Source of the DNA: a virus
Virus record (IMG/VR): IMGVR_UViG_3300023174_000033
Coordinates: 1-64,000 of that record
DNA: 64,000 nt
Direction: 5' to 3' (one strand)
Shown: positions 23,501 through 32,774 of the stretch, piece by piece
How positions within the stretch are numbered: position 1 is the stretch's first letter
Layout: each line of letters starts with the position of its first letter
Notes under the pieces: generated by a model
Databases searched by the model: none
What the model was told of the DNA's origin: nothing
What the model saw: only the letters and a program-made list of their open reading frames with translations
Made by a program: the position numbers and the translations under genes

Positions 23501-24061
23501 ATGAAAAAGTTAATGAAATTTGAATTATATAAATCCACTTATATGTCTGCTGCTGATAATTTAGAACAAGGACATAAAAAGAGGTCAGAGGAATTAAAAA
23601 AACATGCTGCTGAAAAAGGCATAAGTGCTTTCGCTGGCAAAGAAGGATTTGATAGAATTTACGGACATCCGTTTGTTTTTCAAAATCAGTTTCCAAATAG
23701 AGAAAAATTCCTTGGTAAGTTTTTTATAACAGATTTTAAAGATCAATTATATGGTCGTTATAATCAATCATATCATGGTATAGGTGTTGTAATGAAATCT
23801 GATTATGGTAATACAATTCAGATTGATGTTGTTACTTCCCCAGATAAAGAATGGGTTAAAATGGATTTACAATATCAAATCGGAAATAGTGATAGGACAA
23901 CAGAAGAAAAGAATTTCCTTTTTGAAAATAGAAAAGATGCTTTGGAGTTCAGAAAATCACTTTTAGAATATGTGGAAGATGAATTATATGACTATGATGA
24001 AGCTTCTGAATATTTCAATTTAAAAACTATACCAATAAATAAACTCTATAAAACTGTATAG
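23501..24061 (+). CDS. Possible leader-tagged protein, unknown function
   Basis: A 186-residue protein (MKKLMKFELYKSTYMSAAD...). The leader match is weak. A helical basic N-terminal part (QGHKKRSEELKKHAAEKG) is followed by a beta-rich middle. No family recognised. It is divergent from the 2H gene across a 40-nt AT-rich gap. Confidence 0.6.
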   Translation: MKKLMKFELYKSTYMSAADNLEQGHKKRSEELKKHAAEKGISAFAGKEGFDRIYGHPFVFQNQFPNREKFLGKFFITDFKDQLYGRYNQSYHGIGVVMKSDYGNTIQIDVVTSPDKEWVKMDLQYQIGNSDRTTEEKNFLFENRKDALEFRKSLLEYVEDELYDYDEASEYFNLKTIPINKLYKTV

Positions 24062-24184
24062 TAACCTATTCACTTTAACCATCAGGTCATAAAGTCAGTG
24101 AACTCTTCTGATATACCTTTCCTTGCAAAATATAACCTATTAAGAATTCCTTAAGTTTGTTGAATTATTATCAAATCCAAATTT

Positions 24185-26743
24185 TTAAGGTGGGCAAGTT
24201 CCCCATACTGGTTTTGGTAATGTCCATGCTGCCCCAGGTCCGGAGAATAATGATGGCACTGAAGGTATTAATGAAACACACCAGCCACTCAGATCTCTAT
24301 TGAATGCGCTTGCAAGAAAGAACATATTATCCATGTTTGTTACATTAGACGTATCCCAATTACCTATATTCTGATTGAAAATACTCGCACCCACAAACAT
24401 ACCATACATTGTAGTTACATTTGATGTGGTCCAAGAACCAATATTCTGATTGAAATTGGTTGCACTAGCAAACATATCACTCATACTTGTAACTTGTGAG
24501 GTGTTCCAAGAACTAATGTTACCATTAAATGATGGTGCCTGAGAGAACATTTCACTCATATCTGTAACTTGTGATGTGTTCCAACTATTAAGAGTATTAT
24601 TAAATGCGTTTGCACTATAGAACATACGACTCATGTTTGTAACAGACGAAGTATCCCATCCACTTATGTTTTGGTTGAATACATCAGCACCCTCGAACAT
24701 ACCACTCATATTTGTTACATTTGAAGTAGTCCAACTTCCAATATTTCTGTTGAACGATACTGCATTATTAAACATCCCACTCATATTATTTATGGTTGAT
24801 GTGTTCCAATTTCCGATATTCCCATTGAAACTTGAGGCGTTCCAAAACATGAGACTCAAATCAGTGACCTGACGAAGATTAGGGGCGTCCGTAGCTGAAT
24901 AAGTCATATTAACACAATCAGCAAAAGCCCCGTTAAGAGATCCTTTCCAATGATTGGTTCCCCATTGAACTATGTCAGTAACTTTGACCGCATCCGAGGA
25001 TCCAGCAAATTGTATTGATGGAAATACTTTAGTAATGCTGATACTAAATTTACTTCCAGTTGCAAAATTTATTGTATGATTTCCAGTGAGTCCTCTAACA
25101 GATCCCTTATTGCCTGATGTGATCAAATCCTGCCAAGTTACATTGTATCTGTATGAGTATCCGTATTGGTCGTAAGTCGGTATAGTGAAGTTTGAACCAC
25201 TACCTAGTGCAGTGTCAATATTGAAAATAAATGGACTTTGTGATGCTGAAAAGCCCCAATTTGGTTTTTGTAAGCCCCACGCTGAAGCTCCCGTTTTGAA
25301 ACCATCCGGTTCGGTCAACTTATTAGGAACCGACCATAAACTGAGATCTTGATTGAATGATGAAGCTCCATTGAACATACCATCCATATATGGTCCAGTA
25401 GCACCTTTTGAAACATCCCAGTATCCTATATCTTGATTGAATGAACTTGCACCGGAGAACATACCAAAAAAACTGGTACTTTTTGAAACTGTCCATCCGC
25501 TGATATCTTGATTGAATGATGGTGCATTGGAAAACATGCCAATCATGTTATTGGCTTGAGTTGTGTCCCAATTTGATATATCACCATTGAAAGCAATTGC
25601 TCCCGAGAACATATTTTGAAAGTTAAGGGTATTACTTGCAGTATATAAATTCCAAGTATTCAAATTTTGATTGAATGATTCTGCATTATAGAACATTCGG
25701 AAGAAACTTGAAACTTTTGTGACATTCCAAGCACTTATATCTTGGTTGAATGATATTGCTCCCTCAAACATAGCACTTACAGAAAAAACATTAGATACTG
25801 TCCAAGTTCCGATAGGCTGGTCAAATATAGAACATTCTTGGAACATATTGGCCAAAGTTACAGCACTTGTTAGATTCCAGTTACTGATATTTTGATTAAA
25901 CGATGAGCAACCATAGAACATTCCAGAAAATGTGTTAACATTACCAACATCCCAAGAACTCAAAGGTTGATCGAACGAGCTACATAAATAGAACATAAGT
26001 CCCATATTTTGTACAGAAGATACATTCCAAGAATTCAAAGGTTGATCAAACGAGCTACACAAATAGAACATTGATTGCATGGATGCAACATTTGAAACAA
26101 TCCAGCTAGAAATATCTTGATTAAACGGTATACATCCATAGAACATTTGTTCCATTAACGTTACACTTGAAACGTCCCAAGTTGTCACATCACCATTGAA
26201 TAAACTACATCCAGAAAACATACTAGTCATATCAGTGATCGTACTTGTGTCCCAACCACTCAAATCTGGATTTGTTATAGAACTACAATTTAAAAACGCT
26301 TCCACCATGCTAGTAACATTGGATAAATTTGGGTAATCTATAGCTGTAATTGTCATATTCAAACAACCAGAAAATGCACTGTTAAAACTTTCCCATACTA
26401 TATTGCCCCAATTTTCTATTCTAGTTAATTTTAGACAACTACCAGTATTTGCAAATTTTACAGATGGGTAGGTACCCGTAATTTTTATTCTCCATATACC
26501 TGGATTTGGTAAAATAAAATTAAGTCCACTATTTTGATTTGTATATAAACCATTATTTGATGGATTCCCAACCTCCTCATAGTATAGGTCAAAAAGATAT
26601 GTTAGTGTGTTATCATAAGGAATATCCAAACTTGGATTACCATCTCCCAAACTAGTATCAAATCGCATTACGAATTCTGGTCCAACATAAGGAGGTTCCT
26701 CTGAGGGACTAGAATCTATAATGCCGTGTAATAGTGAAATCAT
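24185..26743 (-). CDS. BspA-like (DUF285) repeat protein, fibre or adhesin
   Basis: An 852-residue protein made almost wholly of ~23-residue repeats of the form M-x-x-M-F-x-x-A/C-x-x-F-N-Q-x-I-S-x-W-x-T-S-x-V-T, the DUF285/BspA-like pattern. There are two repeat arrays (about residues 110-470 and 590-840), each preceded by a similar beta domain with FxIxIT/KITxTYPSVKFA motifs, which suggests an internal duplication. BspA-like domains mediate surface binding. It has no signal peptide and lies next to another fibre-like gene, so a receptor-binding tail role is likely. Confidence 0.8.
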   Translation of the reverse strand: MISLLHGIIDSSPSEEPPYVGPEFVMRFDTSLGDGNPSLDIPYDNTLTYLFDLYYEEVGNPSNNGLYTNQNSGLNFILPNPGIWRIKITGTYPSVKFANTGSCLKLTRIENWGNIVWESFNSAFSGCLNMTITAIDYPNLSNVTSMVEAFLNCSSITNPDLSGWDTSTITDMTSMFSGCSLFNGDVTTWDVSSVTLMEQMFYGCIPFNQDISSWIVSNVASMQSMFYLCSSFDQPLNSWNVSSVQNMGLMFYLCSSFDQPLSSWDVGNVNTFSGMFYGCSSFNQNISNWNLTSAVTLANMFQECSIFDQPIGTWTVSNVFSVSAMFEGAISFNQDISAWNVTKVSSFFRMFYNAESFNQNLNTWNLYTASNTLNFQNMFSGAIAFNGDISNWDTTQANNMIGMFSNAPSFNQDISGWTVSKSTSFFGMFSGASSFNQDIGYWDVSKGATGPYMDGMFNGASSFNQDLSLWSVPNKLTEPDGFKTGASAWGLQKPNWGFSASQSPFIFNIDTALGSGSNFTIPTYDQYGYSYRYNVTWQDLITSGNKGSVRGLTGNHTINFATGSKFSISITKVFPSIQFAGSSDAVKVTDIVQWGTNHWKGSLNGAFADCVNMTYSATDAPNLRQVTDLSLMFWNASSFNGNIGNWNTSTINNMSGMFNNAVSFNRNIGSWTTSNVTNMSGMFEGADVFNQNISGWDTSSVTNMSRMFYSANAFNNTLNSWNTSQVTDMSEMFSQAPSFNGNISSWNTSQVTSMSDMFASATNFNQNIGSWTTSNVTTMYGMFVGASIFNQNIGNWDTSNVTNMDNMFFLASAFNRDLSGWCVSLIPSVPSLFSGPGAAWTLPKPVWGTCPP

Positions 26744-26752
26744 ATTATTATT

Positions 26753-28537
26753 TTATGCTTTTAAGTCTCCAAATACATACCAGTTATCGGTGCTTAGTTT
26801 GATTAGAGTTGCAGCTGAATATTGAAAATTCAAATTTAAATATCCTTGAGCCGAATTTACCGTTACAACTCCACCACCAGTCACACCTAACTCACCAGTA
26901 CCAGACCTTATGATTACCAACTGTGTTCCATTAGGAAATGGTACAGTACTATCTTGTGGTATGGTTAAGTTTTCATTTGAACCAGATGTTAAATCAATTA
27001 CTTTCCCCTCATCACTTTGTACTAATGTGTAACTTGTTGATTGAGGATTTATACCAAGTACTGAAAGATTCCTCCATTTCATTTTCAATGAGTTAGCTTC
27101 ATCCCAAACTAAAACTTTATTTAGTGTGTCATCATTTGATGCTGTAGCCACTTTAAGTTCTGGAACATAAACAAGATTTGGTTCACTATTTAAAAATAAG
27201 TTACTACCACCTAAAATAACAGATTGTGCTGATGAATTCAAACAATTTTGATATCCACCAATTATTGAAGAATTACAAGAATTGTAACTCATAGTATTAC
27301 CCTTACCGCCAATTATTGACGAATAATCAGCATTTCCACAAATTAAATTATCACGTCCAGCAAAAATCCCCGAGCTGTTATCACTCGAACAAAGAGTGTT
27401 CCGATAACCACCAATGATTGATGAATTACTAGAATCATAAATTATATTACAACATCCAGTAACTACTGATGAATTATATGATGAATAGCAAACTTTATTA
27501 CAAATTCCAGAAACAACTGCGGAACATGCAGCACAAATATAATTACGATAACCACCAATCAAAGGGGATGAACCACTATTAAAAATACGGTTGCAAGTTC
27601 CACCTGAAATTATAGAATAGACACTCGATGAAACTTTATTACAGAACCCACCACCTATGGAAGAGCCCCAAGATAAACAAGTAATTTCATTACACCTACC
27701 GCCTAATATCGTTGATTGATAAGATTGAAAATATATTTTATTATATTTACCAGAAACAATTGAATCACAAGAGTTGTCAGAAATTATATTTGAACACCCA
27801 CCAATTATGGTTGATTGACAAGATTGAGTTGCAATTGTATTACAAAATCCACCAACTATTGAAGACCTACAAGAATAAGATTGAATTGTATTAGAAATAC
27901 CCCCAGTTATTGATGAATTAGAAGAATTACACTGAAGTGTATTACACTGACCCCCAATTATTGATGAATAATTAGATTGAGTTGCAATTGTATTACAAAA
28001 TCCCCCAACTATTGATGAATAAGGATTAAATTGAAGTGTATTACACATACCCCCAACTATTAAAGATCTAGAAGAACATTGAAGTGTATTACACATACCC
28101 CCAACTATTGATGAATAACGAGATTGACACTTAAGTGTATTACAAAAACCACCAACTATTGTTGAATCATAAGAATTAGATTGAAGTGTGTTAGATTGAC
28201 CACCAATAATTGATGAATGAGTTGAATAAAGATCTATAGTATTACCCCAACCCCCAATTATTGAAGACCTAGAAGAACCACACTGAAGTGTATTACACAC
28301 CCCCCCAACTATTACAGAATTACAAGAACTTATATCAATTGAACTTGATTCAGCAACCTTTAAATTTTTGTAAGTTGAATTAAATGTAAATACATCACTA
28401 GATACTATACCAGTACCATTACCAAATCCTATTTCACCTGATGGTAAAGCAGCTGAACCACTACCCCCACCAATTAAACTAACCGTCACCCCATTTACCG
28501 TGAAATCTCCAATTAAATCAATATTATCAATCCTCAT
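26753..28537 (-). CDS. Cys/Gly-rich repeat fibre protein
   Basis: A 594-residue protein. It opens MRIDNIDLIGDFTVNG like the collagen-like gene at 1-345. Residues about 65-430 hold some twenty repeats of ~17-20 residues of the type SSIIGGxxNTLQCxSxx, with Gly-Gly turns and frequent Cys, as in the head repeats of trimeric adhesins. The C-terminal ~120 residues form a separate domain ending DNWYVFGDLKA, typical of Bacteroidota phage fibre tips. The stop lies 9 nt before the BspA-like gene. Confidence 0.8.
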   Translation of the reverse strand: MRIDNIDLIGDFTVNGVTVSLIGGGSGSAALPSGEIGFGNGTGIVSSDVFTFNSTYKNLKVAESSSIDISSCNSVIVGGVCNTLQCGSSRSSIIGGWGNTIDLYSTHSSIIGGQSNTLQSNSYDSTIVGGFCNTLKCQSRYSSIVGGMCNTLQCSSRSLIVGGMCNTLQFNPYSSIVGGFCNTIATQSNYSSIIGGQCNTLQCNSSNSSITGGISNTIQSYSCRSSIVGGFCNTIATQSCQSTIIGGCSNIISDNSCDSIVSGKYNKIYFQSYQSTILGGRCNEITCLSWGSSIGGGFCNKVSSSVYSIISGGTCNRIFNSGSSPLIGGYRNYICAACSAVVSGICNKVCYSSYNSSVVTGCCNIIYDSSNSSIIGGYRNTLCSSDNSSGIFAGRDNLICGNADYSSIIGGKGNTMSYNSCNSSIIGGYQNCLNSSAQSVILGGSNLFLNSEPNLVYVPELKVATASNDDTLNKVLVWDEANSLKMKWRNLSVLGINPQSTSYTLVQSDEGKVIDLTSGSNENLTIPQDSTVPFPNGTQLVIIRSGTGELGVTGGGVVTVNSAQGYLNLNFQYSAATLIKLSTDNWYVFGDLKA

Positions 28538-28663
28538 TCTGACAAATTTATTTTATTATCTATATATAAAATTCACAATCCAATATAATTACCTTGATTT
28601 GACTCAATTTAAAAAATTTTTTTCACCATATAAACAAAAAGAAAAATTATAATACATGATTTT

Positions 28664-28837
28664 ATGGGCGGTTTAATTGCACTAATCATTATGGGACTGA
28701 TTTATTTCATCCCAACTATTATAGCTAATAATAGAAATCATAAACAATTCACAGCTATCTTTATCCTAAACCTATTCGCAGGCTGGACAGGCCTAGGATG
28801 GCTCGCAGCACTCATTTGGTCAGTAACAAACGATTAA
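28664..28837 (+). CDS. Superinfection immunity protein (T4 Imm-like)
   Basis: A 57-residue membrane protein. The two halves, LIYFIPTIIANNRNHKQ and FILNLFAGWTGLGWLAALIW, match the superinfection immunity (Imm) family, which has an N-terminal helix, a short polar loop with Asn/His, then LNxxxGWTxxGWxxALxW. In T4, Imm blocks DNA entry of superinfecting phages at the inner membrane. The gene stands alone on the plus strand after the fibre genes. Confidence 0.85.
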   Translation: MGGLIALIIMGLIYFIPTIIANNRNHKQFTAIFILNLFAGWTGLGWLAALIWSVTND

Positions 28838-28851
28838 ATTTATATAAAACT

Positions 28852-29067
28852 ATGGCAAAATTAATGTGGGTAACCAATACAACAACCTGGTATGAATTTG
28901 AACTCTCACCAGAAGAAAAAGAAGAGTATCTCCAAGATGAAGATGCATTCATGGAAAACTATGATGTCTTCGGTTCTGCTGAAATCGTTAGAGAAAAAGT
29001 CCTTGAAGCCGATCAGATTGACTTCTATGATGATGATGATGACGAAGAAGAAGATTATGAAGATTAA
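28852..29067 (+). CDS. Small acidic protein
   Basis: A 71-residue protein from the ATG at 28852 (MAKLMWVTNTTTWYEFELSP); the longer frame overlapping imm is not needed. The last ~17 residues are almost all Asp and Glu. Acidic tails of this kind occur in DNA mimics and in small phage regulators; the function here is unknown. A terminator follows 2-4 nt after the stop. Confidence 0.65.
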   Translation: MAKLMWVTNTTTWYEFELSPEEKEEYLQDEDAFMENYDVFGSAEIVREKVLEADQIDFYDDDDDEEEDYED

Positions 29068-29068
29068 T

Positions 29069-29101
29069 AAAAACCCCACTCTAAAAAGGTGGGGTTTTTT
29101 T
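29069..29101 (+). terminator. Rho-independent terminator
   Basis: AAACCCCAC and GTGGGGTTT form a stem with a 9-base loop and a T-run, right after the acidic protein gene. Confidence 0.85.
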
Positions 29102-29130
29102 ATAACTGAATAATTTTTTATATATACTTT

Positions 29131-30369
29131 ATGAGGCATATACACACTTATAAAGGGTTTATTAAAGAATCAATCAAGGCAATTGATAAACAAACCCTTA
29201 TCATTGAAAAACAATTATACAAACATTTCTCATCAAACTTCTGGAGACTTTGTAATAACTCTACCGTATTTACAATAGAAGAAAAAAAACTTATTAATAA
29301 TCACCTTATTCAAGAAAGAGTTGATTTATTAAAAGAAGAATGGAAATTCCTTGATAAAGCAGTTGATTACTTCAAAGATAAATCAAAAGAAATTAAAGAT
29401 AAATTCACCGCTAAATTAAAAGATATTAAAGATTCAATTGGTTCATTCGTAACATCAGTTAAAGAATTTGCTAAAAAGATATTTTTTGCCCTAGTTGATG
29501 GAGTTAGATCAAAAGCTAATGAAGTTTTTAAACAACATAAAGATAAATTTGAAGAAAAAATAAAAGCTCTTGATAAACTAAAACTTAACGAAGAAAAGAA
29601 AAAACTAATTGAAACCTTTTCCTGGTGGGGTTATCTTTCAAAAGGAGTTGATGACCTACTAAAAGCAAAACCCATTCCTAATTCTGCAGCAAGTAAATCC
29701 ATATCTTCAAAAATTGATTCAACCCAATCAAATGTAGAATCAGAAACTCAAAAAAATATCAGTGATGCTGAAAAAGAAATGGAAGAAGTGAAGAATGAAT
29801 CCTTTGAAAGCATTCTTAATTCTACTAATGATGATGTTCTTTTAAGCTTCTATCTCTTAAAAGAACAAGAAGAAGTCAAAGAGGGCAAAATTGATTCTTG
29901 TATAACTTGGTTACTTAAATTCCTTGAAGTTGAGAAATTAGATCCAGAAGTTAAAACAGGTAAAAAACTCCTATGGTGGGGTAAGTTATTCTTGAAAATC
30001 CTTCAAGCTTGTTTAAATCCTATTGTAATATTTGTAGAGAAAGTTATAGTAAAGAATGCTTTAACCGCCACATCTTGGTTTACTCAATGGTTAGGTGGAC
30101 CTGGTCCTTATGAGTTTGTTTTGCTCGGTGGAGTAGCTGCTGGTTTGTTTGGAGTAATAGCTGACTTTGGTTTAATCTTCCCAACTGATAATCCTTTTAT
30201 CCAATCCCTTGGATTTGTTAAATCTTGGTTATCCCATGCTTTAGAAAATGCCGGTGGTTTTTTTCCAGCTTATGAAACAATTAAAACCTTTTTAAAGTTA
30301 TTCTGTTTAGCTATGGCTATGTTTCATTTATCCCATGCTATACACGAATATGAAGAAAGTAAAGAATAA
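29131..30369 (+). CDS. Leader-tagged membrane protein with long helical domain
   Basis: A 412-residue protein beginning MRHIHTYKGFIKESIK (IKE at 11-13). Residues about 60-260 are Lys/Glu-rich and helical with coiled-coil character. The C-terminal third has hydrophobic segments (about residues 290-308, 325-350, 385-402: LLGGVAAGLFGVIADFGLIF). Its build resembles the other tagged membrane proteins at 18634 and 32775. An injected membrane protein is one idea; no family recognised. Confidence 0.65.
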   Translation: MRHIHTYKGFIKESIKAIDKQTLIIEKQLYKHFSSNFWRLCNNSTVFTIEEKKLINNHLIQERVDLLKEEWKFLDKAVDYFKDKSKEIKDKFTAKLKDIKDSIGSFVTSVKEFAKKIFFALVDGVRSKANEVFKQHKDKFEEKIKALDKLKLNEEKKKLIETFSWWGYLSKGVDDLLKAKPIPNSAASKSISSKIDSTQSNVESETQKNISDAEKEMEEVKNESFESILNSTNDDVLLSFYLLKEQEEVKEGKIDSCITWLLKFLEVEKLDPEVKTGKKLLWWGKLFLKILQACLNPIVIFVEKVIVKNALTATSWFTQWLGGPGPYEFVLLGGVAAGLFGVIADFGLIFPTDNPFIQSLGFVKSWLSHALENAGGFFPAYETIKTFLKLFCLAMAMFHLSHAIHEYEESKE

Positions 30370-30398
30370 ATAAAATTAAATATTAATTTAAGTAAGAA

Positions 30399-30740
30399 AT
30401 GAATAAACCAGAAGTAAGAATAATTGAACCTCAATTTGAAGAAAGTAAAGAAGTTCAAACAAGTGATTGGGAAAAACAACAATTATTAGCTAAATATGGT
30501 TGGAGTTCAAATCAAACTATAACCCAACCTACATATCATAACCCAGACCAAGAATTATCATTTGAAGAACTATGTAGAAGAGAAGAACTAAAACAAGAAG
30601 AATTAAGAAATAGAAATAGAAAACCAAAAGTTAATGTTTATTCAATAGATCCTAATTCAGTTAGATATACAGAAGAAAAATACTCTGGCGATGGTGACCT
30701 AGGTTTTAAAGTTCAAATAGTATCCGATATGAAATTCTAA
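30399..30740 (+). CDS. Small charged protein, unknown function
   Basis: A 113-residue hydrophilic protein rich in Glu, Gln and Arg (SFEELCRREELKQEELRNRN). It follows the tagged membrane protein by 29 nt in the same direction. No domain recognised. It abuts the convergent ART-like gene with no gap. Confidence 0.6.
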   Translation: MNKPEVRIIEPQFEESKEVQTSDWEKQQLLAKYGWSSNQTITQPTYHNPDQELSFEELCRREELKQEELRNRNRKPKVNVYSIDPNSVRYTEEKYSGDGDLGFKVQIVSDMKF

Positions 30741-31310
30741 TTAAATCTTCTTGTAATCTTTAATTGACTGCTCACTAAATATAGCAACATTCTCACTACC
30801 CCTTTCAATAACTATAAACCCATCATATCCTCTTTCCTTTATTGATTCAATTATAGGACCCGACTCAATAACCCTCCAAGCACCATTCTTAATCCTCCAT
30901 AGATAAAAGTAAACAGCTTCTGATTTACCATTAATCTCAAACTCCTCATTTGTATCAGGATTATAACCTTTTAATTTTGATGAAAACTCCAAGAAGGTTG
31001 TACCATTTACTGGATCTATATACTTCTCATCAATCATCTTTTGTATAGTTCCCTTTAAGTCTAAATCAATAATCACCTTCCTATCCATAGGATTACATAA
31101 CTTTAAACCTTCTTTTAACTCAACCTCCCATACAGCACCATCAGGAAACTCATCACCATCATTCATTCCAGCAAAGTCTTTAGCAAAATCTAAATTAGTA
31201 GTTAAGAAAATAGCCCCAGAAAACCTTTTCTTCTCTGGTGGGAAATCTCCTTTTCTATTCCCATGGTATAACTTCTTTCCAAATGATTCAAATAACTTTA
31301 AGTATTTCAT
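30741..31310 (-). CDS. ADP-ribosyltransferase-like protein with leader
   Basis: A 189-residue protein beginning MKYLKLFESF (LFE at 6-8). It continues KKLYHGN (residues 12-18), GAIFLTTNLDFAKDFAG and a beta strand VWEVELK, the order of elements in compact H-Y-E type ADP-ribosyltransferase folds. T4 Alt, an ADP-ribosyltransferase injected with the DNA, also carries an N-terminal capsid-targeting sequence, so leader plus ART fold is a meaningful pairing. The catalytic Glu is not certain. Confidence 0.6.
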   Translation of the reverse strand: MKYLKLFESFGKKLYHGNRKGDFPPEKKRFSGAIFLTTNLDFAKDFAGMNDGDEFPDGAVWEVELKEGLKLCNPMDRKVIIDLDLKGTIQKMIDEKYIDPVNGTTFLEFSSKLKGYNPDTNEEFEINGKSEAVYFYLWRIKNGAWRVIESGPIIESIKERGYDGFIVIERGSENVAIFSEQSIKDYKKI

Positions 31311-31344
31311 TCATTATATATTTTTATTTCTCCCTAAACTTTAT

Positions 31345-31352
31345 TACCTTTG
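31345..31352 (+). promoter_or_regulatory. Promoter -7 box
   Basis: TACCTTTG, four bases before the ATG at 31357. The upstream -33 element is only T-rich. Confidence 0.6.
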
Positions 31353-31356
31353 TCTT

Positions 31357-31824
31357 ATGATTCACTCGTACTCTTCATCTGATTTCATTCCAGGATATAA
31401 GAATTCCCTTATCGCCAAATCCGAGACTAATGATTGTGTGGTTCGGTCATTTGCTTCAGCTTTTAAAGTCACCTATGATGAATCCCACCAGTTTGTTCAA
31501 ATTAAATTCAATCGGAAGAATAGAAAAGGAACCGCTAGGTTCGTTACTATAATGAATAATATGGCTAATCACGAAACTATCCTATGGGACAAATCCCTTA
31601 AAAGATTGGGCGATGGCAAATCAAAAAACTCAATGACCTATATTGATAAAGGCGTTCAAAGAAAAATGACAACTTTTCAGTTTATTAAAAGAAATCCAAA
31701 AGGAACTTTTATGGTTACAGTAAGTGGACATGCTTTCACCATCTGTAATGGAGCTATCTTTGGTAACCACGAAGATGTTCTTAAAACAAAAAAGGTTATC
31801 CTTCACGCTTGGGAAGTTATCTAA
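31357..31824 (+). CDS. Cysteine-peptidase-like protein
   Basis: A 155-residue protein. The segment ETNDCVVRSFASAF (Cys near residue 27) and the later VSGHAFTICNGAIFGN (His near 127, then Asn) give the Cys-His-Asn order of papain-like peptidases. Similar small proteins are found in many phages. Substrate unknown; an inactive fold is possible. It has its own promoter and is followed by a DNA methyltransferase gene. Confidence 0.55.
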   Translation: MIHSYSSSDFIPGYKNSLIAKSETNDCVVRSFASAFKVTYDESHQFVQIKFNRKNRKGTARFVTIMNNMANHETILWDKSLKRLGDGKSKNSMTYIDKGVQRKMTTFQFIKRNPKGTFMVTVSGHAFTICNGAIFGNHEDVLKTKKVILHAWEVI

Positions 31825-31856
31825 TCAACCACTAACTAATATTTGATATAATTACT

Positions 31857-32732
31857 ATGTCTCACTTCTTACAAACAGATTGGAATAAATTCCACCTTAT
31901 TGATTTAATTGAAGGTATGGAAAAAATCCAATCCGAATCAGTTGATATCATTATCATTGATCCACCCTATAATATCGGCAAAGACTTTGGAGAATGCAAA
32001 GATAATCTTTCTTTAGATGAATATCTCACTTGGTGTGATAAGTGGATTACTCAATCCATAAGAATCCTTAAACCAACCGGTTCAATATTCATCTATGGAT
32101 TCAGTGAAATATTAGCACATATATCAGTTAGACTTAAACTTGATAAAAGATGGTTGATTTGGCACTATACAAATAAAACAGTTCCAAGTTATAACGGTTG
32201 GCAAAGAAGCCACGAAAGCATAATCTATGCTTGGAAAACTAAACCACAATTCAATAGAGATGTGGTTAGAGTTCCTTATACAGATACATTCCTAAAAAAC
32301 GCAGCCGGTAAAAAAAGAAAAGGAAGCGAAACCGCTAGGTTCGGTAAAAGTAGTGATACAATCTATCAAGCCCACGAAGGAGGTGCACTACCCAGGGATG
32401 TATTCACCGATATATCAACTTTAGCCGGTGGTTCTGGTAGAGAAAGATACTTTCTTTATGATGGTGAGGTTTATCCAGGAAAAGATATAAGTAATTTTGA
32501 TGTAAGTAAGTGTTTGAAACATCCCACACAAAAACCAAGTAAACTAACCGAAAGATTAATCCTTTCCGCTAAACCCAATTCAAATTGCAAAGTAGTAATT
32601 CCTTTTGGTGGTTCCGGTACAGAAGGTGTCGTGTGTAAAAGACTTGGAGTTGATTTCATTGGGTTTGATATTAATCAAGATTATATCAAATTGGCTAATG
32701 GAGCTTTAGAAAAATATTTAGATATATTTTGA
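31857..32732 (+). CDS. DNA methyltransferase, beta-class (N4/N6)
   Basis: A 291-residue enzyme with the catalytic motif DPPYNIG at residues 35-41 and the SAM-binding motif PFGGSGTEG near 258-266, giving the beta-class order (catalytic first). HPTQKP and a target-recognition region with HESIIYAWK lie between. It would methylate adenine N6 or cytosine N4. No restriction partner is next to it, so it is probably an orphan enzyme protecting phage DNA. Confidence 0.9.
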   Translation: MSHFLQTDWNKFHLIDLIEGMEKIQSESVDIIIIDPPYNIGKDFGECKDNLSLDEYLTWCDKWITQSIRILKPTGSIFIYGFSEILAHISVRLKLDKRWLIWHYTNKTVPSYNGWQRSHESIIYAWKTKPQFNRDVVRVPYTDTFLKNAAGKKRKGSETARFGKSSDTIYQAHEGGALPRDVFTDISTLAGGSGRERYFLYDGEVYPGKDISNFDVSKCLKHPTQKPSKLTERLILSAKPNSNCKVVIPFGGSGTEGVVCKRLGVDFIGFDINQDYIKLANGALEKYLDIF

Positions 32733-32741
32733 TTAAAAGAA

Positions 32742-32767
32742 AAAACCCAGTTTAAAGACTGGGTTTT
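32742..32767. terminator. Bidirectional terminator
   Basis: AAAACCCAGT and ACTGGGTTTT form a 10-bp stem between the methyltransferase gene and the convergent gene at 32775. Confidence 0.85.
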
Positions 32768-32774
32768 TTTATTA

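Noticed and set aside
27712-27894. Plus-strand 60-codon frame inside the Cys/Gly repeat gene
   Set aside because: Shadow of the minus-strand repeat, which explains its own repetitive content.
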